Shown here one piece after another: positions 62,025-64,000 of a stretch of DNA of 64,000 nucleotides (position 1 is the first letter of the stretch; each line of letters begins with the position of its first letter). This DNA is from a virus, in IMG/VR virus record IMGVR_UViG_3300035670_000059, positions 49,733 to 113,732 of that record; one strand, written 5' to 3'. The position numbers were made by a program, and so were the translations under genes. The notes under the pieces were generated by a model, which worked only from the letters and a program-made list of their open reading frames with translations, did no database searches and had not been told where the DNA came from.

Positions 62025-62399
62025 ATGTTCGAATCAACAACATTAGGCTATTCAGGAATTACAGGAACAGGAACAATATCAAATAGTATTACTTTCCAAG
62101 GACCAACAGATGCAACAAGAATTTCAGGTGGGACAGTAGGAATGGGGGTTTTAAACCCTAATCAAATATTAACAGTATCAAATTCAAATAACATGACATC
62201 AAAACAAATAAAAGTAGCAGTATTTACAATCACAAGAGATGTAGACACAAATGAAATTACTTCAACTAAATTCGTAAAAGAATTGTGGGTTGAGAAAAAA
62301 AACGGAGCATCAATTGATTTAATTGTTGCAAAACAATTAGATGCAGATTTTGATCCTGAAACTACAGTAATTAAAGAACTATTTACAATTAGTTTCTAA
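62025..62399 (+). CDS. Hypothetical beta-rich protein
   Basis: 124 residues. The first 50 residues (GITGTGTISNSITFQGPTDA) are fibre-like; the rest is mixed alpha/beta and ends in ELFTISF. It stands alone between a host-like promoter and the tRNA cluster. No family recognised. Confidence 0.6.
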   Translation: MFESTTLGYSGITGTGTISNSITFQGPTDATRISGGTVGMGVLNPNQILTVSNSNNMTSKQIKVAVFTITRDVDTNEITSTKFVKELWVEKKNGASIDLIVAKQLDADFDPETTVIKELFTISF

Positions 62400-62406
62400 T
62401 AACGAT

Positions 62407-62477
62407 TGTCCTATGGTGTAACGGTAGCACAAGTGGTTTTGGTCCACTTAGACGAGGTTCGAATCCTTGTAGGATAA
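62407..62477 (+). tRNA. tRNA-Gln (UUG)
   Basis: A full cloverleaf can be drawn: 7-bp acceptor stem (TGTCCTA with TAGGATA, one G-T pair), 5-bp anticodon stem AGTGG/CCACT with loop TTTTGGT (anticodon TTG), and a T arm with TTCGAAT. CCA is not encoded. Confidence 0.9.
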
Positions 62478-62482
62478 CAAAC

Positions 62483-62564
62483 GCCTGTATCGCATAGCGG
62501 CAATTGCTGGGGACTGTAAATCCCCCCTCTTCGGAGTTCGGAGGTTCGAGTCCTTCTGCAGGCA
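62483..62564 (+). tRNA. tRNA-Tyr (GUA)
   Basis: Acceptor stem GCCTGTA with TGCAGGC, anticodon stem GGGGA/TCCCC with loop CTGTAAA (anticodon GTA), and the long variable arm expected for bacterial tRNA-Tyr. It lies 5 bases behind tRNA-Gln. Confidence 0.9.
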
Positions 62565-62583
62565 CATAAAATGAATTAAATTA

Positions 62584-62617
62584 CTTGGAAACCCGAAAAT
62601 AGATCATTATATTTATG
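62584..62617 (+). promoter_or_regulatory. Host-like promoter, CTTG-N20-TATATTTATG
   Basis: CTTG at 62584-62587, a 20-base spacer and TATATTTATG at 62608-62617, 10 bases before tRNA-Met. The -7 part also contains TATTTATGA (62610-62618), a variant of the other motif class. Confidence 0.5.
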
Positions 62618-62627
62618 AAATAATAAC

Positions 62628-62702
62628 GGACCCTTAGCTCAGTTGGTTAGTAGCAACGGTCTCATAAACCGTAGGTCGCTGGTTCGAGCCCAGCAGGGTC
62701 CA
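62628..62702 (+). tRNA. tRNA-Met (CAU)
   Basis: Acceptor stem GGACCCT/AGGGTCC, anticodon stem ACGGT/ACCGT with loop CTCATAA (anticodon CAT), T stem GCTGG/CCAGC. All stems pair fully. The CAT anticodon could also be the modified Ile (AUA) tRNA; the sequence alone does not decide. Confidence 0.9.
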
Positions 62703-62722
62703 CAAACAAAAAAAAACAAAAT

Positions 62723-63064
62723 ATGGAAATAGTATATTTTATCTTAGGTGTATTTACAGTTTTATCTATAATCGGAGTTGTAATTGTAGTTAGAATGACC
62801 ATTGCAGTAAGGCAGTTACAAGAAGATTTAAAAGATCATGAAAGAGGAACTCATGATGTGACAGTTGATTTACATCGTAGAATTGATGATGAAGTAAGAA
62901 AATTACGATCTGATAATGATGAAACCCTTCTTTTAATCTGGAAGGAAGTAAGAGAATTGCAAACTAAAATAGATGAAAACGAAAGGGAAATTATATCATT
63001 ACTCGATTCTCAGGTATATAGATTAACAAATAAGATTAATAAACAACAATTACCAAAAGGGTAA
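62723..63064 (+). CDS. Small membrane-anchored coiled-coil protein inside the tRNA cluster
   Basis: 113 residues: one N-terminal membrane segment (about 4-25), then a charged coiled coil (about 30-105). It lies between tRNA-Met and the Asp-like tRNA. No family recognised. Confidence 0.65.
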   Translation: MEIVYFILGVFTVLSIIGVVIVVRMTIAVRQLQEDLKDHERGTHDVTVDLHRRIDDEVRKLRSDNDETLLLIWKEVRELQTKIDENEREIISLLDSQVYRLTNKINKQQLPKG

Positions 63065-63072
63065 TTTAAAAT

Positions 63073-63190
63073 TGTAGAGTGGCGAAATTGGCAGACGTAG
63101 CCCCTCTGTCACAGGGGAGGTGATAAAGAAATAAAATACAGCTAACTGTATCTAATCTCACCATGGATGGTTCGAATCCTCCCTCTACAG
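63073..63190 (+). tRNA. Aberrant tRNA-Asp-like gene (GUC) with a large extra arm
   Basis: The ends pair perfectly (TGTAGAG with CTCTACA). The anticodon stem CCCCT/AGGGG with loop CTGTCAC (anticodon GTC) is that of tRNA-Asp. But the D arm (TGGCGAAATTGGCAGACG) looks like a class II tRNA, the variable region is about 45 bases with its own hairpins (ATACAG/CTGTAT inside GGTGA/TCACC), and the T stem has two mismatches. At 118 bases it is far too long for tRNA-Asp. It may be a mutated tRNA or a tRNA-like structure. Confidence 0.5.
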
Positions 63191-63195
63191 CACCA

Positions 63196-63267
63196 GCTCC
63201 TAAAGCATTGCTGGCGATGCGCATGACTTGTAATCATGATAACTTGGTTCGATTCCGAGTGGGAGCT
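63196..63267 (+). tRNA. tRNA-Thr (UGU)
   Basis: Acceptor stem GCTCCTA/TGGGAGC, short D stem GCA/TGC, anticodon stem CATGA/TCATG with loop CTTGTAA (anticodon TGT), T stem CTTGG/CCGAG. The discriminator base is T. Confidence 0.82.
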
Positions 63268-63473
63268 CAATGTAATGTCTACAGAAGGTGATAATGCTTC
63301 ACTGAAAGGACTATCGACTTCCGGATGGGTCGCAACCATAATTGGAAGGTGAGGAACGGCTCGATAGACTCTGTACAGGTCCCTGCTCTGCTAGCGCTGG
63401 CAACAGGTTATGGGGAACAAACCATAAATAAAAACCGGAGAAACGATATTACAGTAGTTAAAGTAGCTTATTT

Positions 63474-63617
63474 GGTTCTATAATTGTCATAAGGTAGCTC
63501 CTTATACAATGAGTGGGTTAATGTGACGGTCAATCGTAAAGGCTCAAGGTACGTAACAAGTAGCAGTTGATTGAAGTAAGTGACTTAACAAGATGGGTTC
63601 GATTCCTATTAGAACCA
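63474..63617 (+). other. tRNA-like structure within the non-coding RNA region
   Basis: GGTTCTA (63474-63480) pairs fully with TAGAACC (63610-63616), next to a proper T arm (ATGGG, TTCGATT, CCTAT at 63593-63609). The D-arm place is taken by a long hairpin (ATTG/CAAT continuing into ATAAGG/CCTTAT, loop TAGCT), and the centre holds about 75 bases without a clear anticodon arm. It looks like tRNA ends on a different body. Confidence 0.5.
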
Positions 63618-63815
63618 CAACATTTATAATAAATTAAAGTACTTACCACGCTATCCATAAGAACAGCGTCCCAGGGTAAGTCAAGGTACCTCGATGTTAA
63701 CCGTAAGAACAACACAGAGGTCTTATCGTGATAAGTGAATAGCCCAAGGCATAAGCTACAATCACACCCCTAACCTCTATTCAAATGACGATTTGATTAT
63801 GTTAGGGTTTTAACA

Positions 63816-63883
63816 ACACCCTATGACGAAGGAACTCAATTGAGAACTAGAAGTAAGGGCACTATGCACATAGGGTGTTTTTT
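63816..63883 (+). terminator. Long-hairpin terminator of the non-coding RNA region
   Basis: A 10-bp stem ACACCCTATG (63816-63825) with CATAGGGTGT (63869-63878) and a T run. The 43-base loop contains the palindrome CTCAATTGAG. Confidence 0.75.
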
Positions 63884-63889
63884 ATATTT

Positions 63890-63961
63890 GCTCGGTTCGT
63901 CTAGGGGTTAGGACGTATCCCTTTCACGGATAAAACACGGGTTCGATTCCCGTATCAAGTA
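63890..63961 (+). tRNA. tRNA-Glu (UUC)
   Basis: Anticodon stem TATCC/GGATA with loop CTTTCAC (anticodon TTC), a D arm of the Glu type (TCGTCTAGGGGTTAGGACG), T stem ACGGG/CCCGT. The acceptor stem GCTCGGT/ATCAAGT has one C-A mismatch and two G-T pairs. Confidence 0.82.
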
Positions 63962-63965
63962 CTAT

Positions 63966-64000
63966 AGTCAGGTGGCGAAAGGGGTTGGGGGTTCTCGGCC
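63966..64000 (+). tRNA. Possible 5' part of another tRNA, cut by the window end
   Basis: Seven bases followed by TGGCGAAA, the same D-arm start as in the Asp-like gene at 63073 and in class II tRNAs. Only 35 bases are visible, so identity cannot be given. Confidence 0.25.

Larger units (their letters stand above)
63268..63885 (+). ncRNA. Candidate large structured non-coding RNA region
   Basis: About 620 bases without a credible ORF, between tRNA-Thr and tRNA-Glu, packed with nested stems. Examples: CTATCGA 63311-63317 with TCGATAG 63361-63367, enclosing CTTCC/GGAAG and ATGG/CCAT; ACTTACC 63641-63647 with GGTAAGT 63675-63681, enclosing ACGCT/AGCGT; ACCTC 63688-63692 with GAGGT 63717-63721; CCCTAAC 63768-63774 with GTTAGGG 63801-63807, enclosing TCAAAT/ATTTGA. 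A long terminator stem closes it. It could be one large RNA or two, split near 63620. The family is not identified. Confidence 0.6.

Noticed and set aside
63073-63190. Group I intron in the Asp-like tRNA
   Set aside because: The extra sequence is only about 45 bases and lies after the anticodon stem; group I introns are far longer and have a conserved core that is not present.
63142-63339. 65-codon minus-strand ORF across the Asp-like and Thr tRNA genes, and another at 63530-63715
   Set aside because: They run opposite tRNA and structured RNA sequence and resemble no protein family.

Overview
The window is a stretch of an AT-rich genome from a T4-like myovirus (Caudoviricetes), and its host is probably a member of the Bacteroidota. 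The phage assignment rests on T4-type genes that can be recognised by sequence: prohead protease, acidic scaffold, gp23-type capsid protein, neck proteins, tail sheath, tail tube, a gp26-type protein, tape measure, baseplate hub, gp32-like SSB, UvsX, RNase H/FEN, gp41 helicase and NrdA/NrdB. The host inference rests on several signs: start codons with A-rich leaders and no Shine-Dalgarno, host-like promoters of the form TTTG-N20-TAnnTTta, signal peptides cut before Gln (FGQ, FAQ, LAQ) and a Bacteroidota-style sorting-like domain. All supported genes are on the + strand and gene packing is tight, with many ATGA overlaps.

Layout. (1) 1-4.4 kb: head genes, with core protein, protease, scaffold and major capsid protein. 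A strong terminator and an HNH endonuclease follow. (2) 5.1-9.3 kb: PhoH and neck/tail-completion genes (gp13-, gp14- and gp15-like). (3) 9.4-24.1 kb: a fibre island of seven large beta-rich fibre genes plus small companions. Five fibres share a nearly identical internal module. Four end in the S74 intramolecular chaperone and one ends in a discoidin-like domain. (4) 24.2-39.1 kb: tail sheath, tail tube, a beta-propeller-like fibre, a gp26-type protein with an overlapping ORF (candidate programmed frameshift), tape measure and baseplate, including a hub that carries an M15-type peptidase domain. (5) 39.1-48.7 kb: replication and nucleotide genes, with a compact family A DNA polymerase, SSB, UvsX, FEN, helicase and ribonucleotide reductase. 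HNH and GIY-YIG endonucleases interrupt the block. (6) 49.5-56.9 kb: an operon bounded by terminators that encodes exported or envelope proteins (CsgG-like protein, lipoprotein, outer-membrane barrel, cohesin-like protein, secreted NUC1 nuclease) interleaved with holin-like proteins and a GH19 endolysin. (7) 57-61.9 kb: a DpdA/TGT-like protein and a QueC-like protein, which suggests 7-deazaguanine modification of DNA. (8) 62.4-64 kb: tRNA genes (Gln, Tyr, Met, Thr, Glu and an aberrant Asp-like one) around a ~600-base non-coding stretch dense in nested helices and closed by a terminator.

Two promoter-like signals recur. The first is TATTTATAA (14 exact intergenic copies and 6 variants), mostly before structural genes. 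The second is the host-like TTTG-N20-TAnnTTta before replication, modification and tRNA genes. Together they suggest a late class and an early/middle class. The most promising undescribed elements are the envelope/CsgG operon, the structured RNA region, the gp26/ORF2 frameshift and the QueC-like protein that lacks all four zinc cysteines. All function calls come from reading the sequence; no database search was possible.
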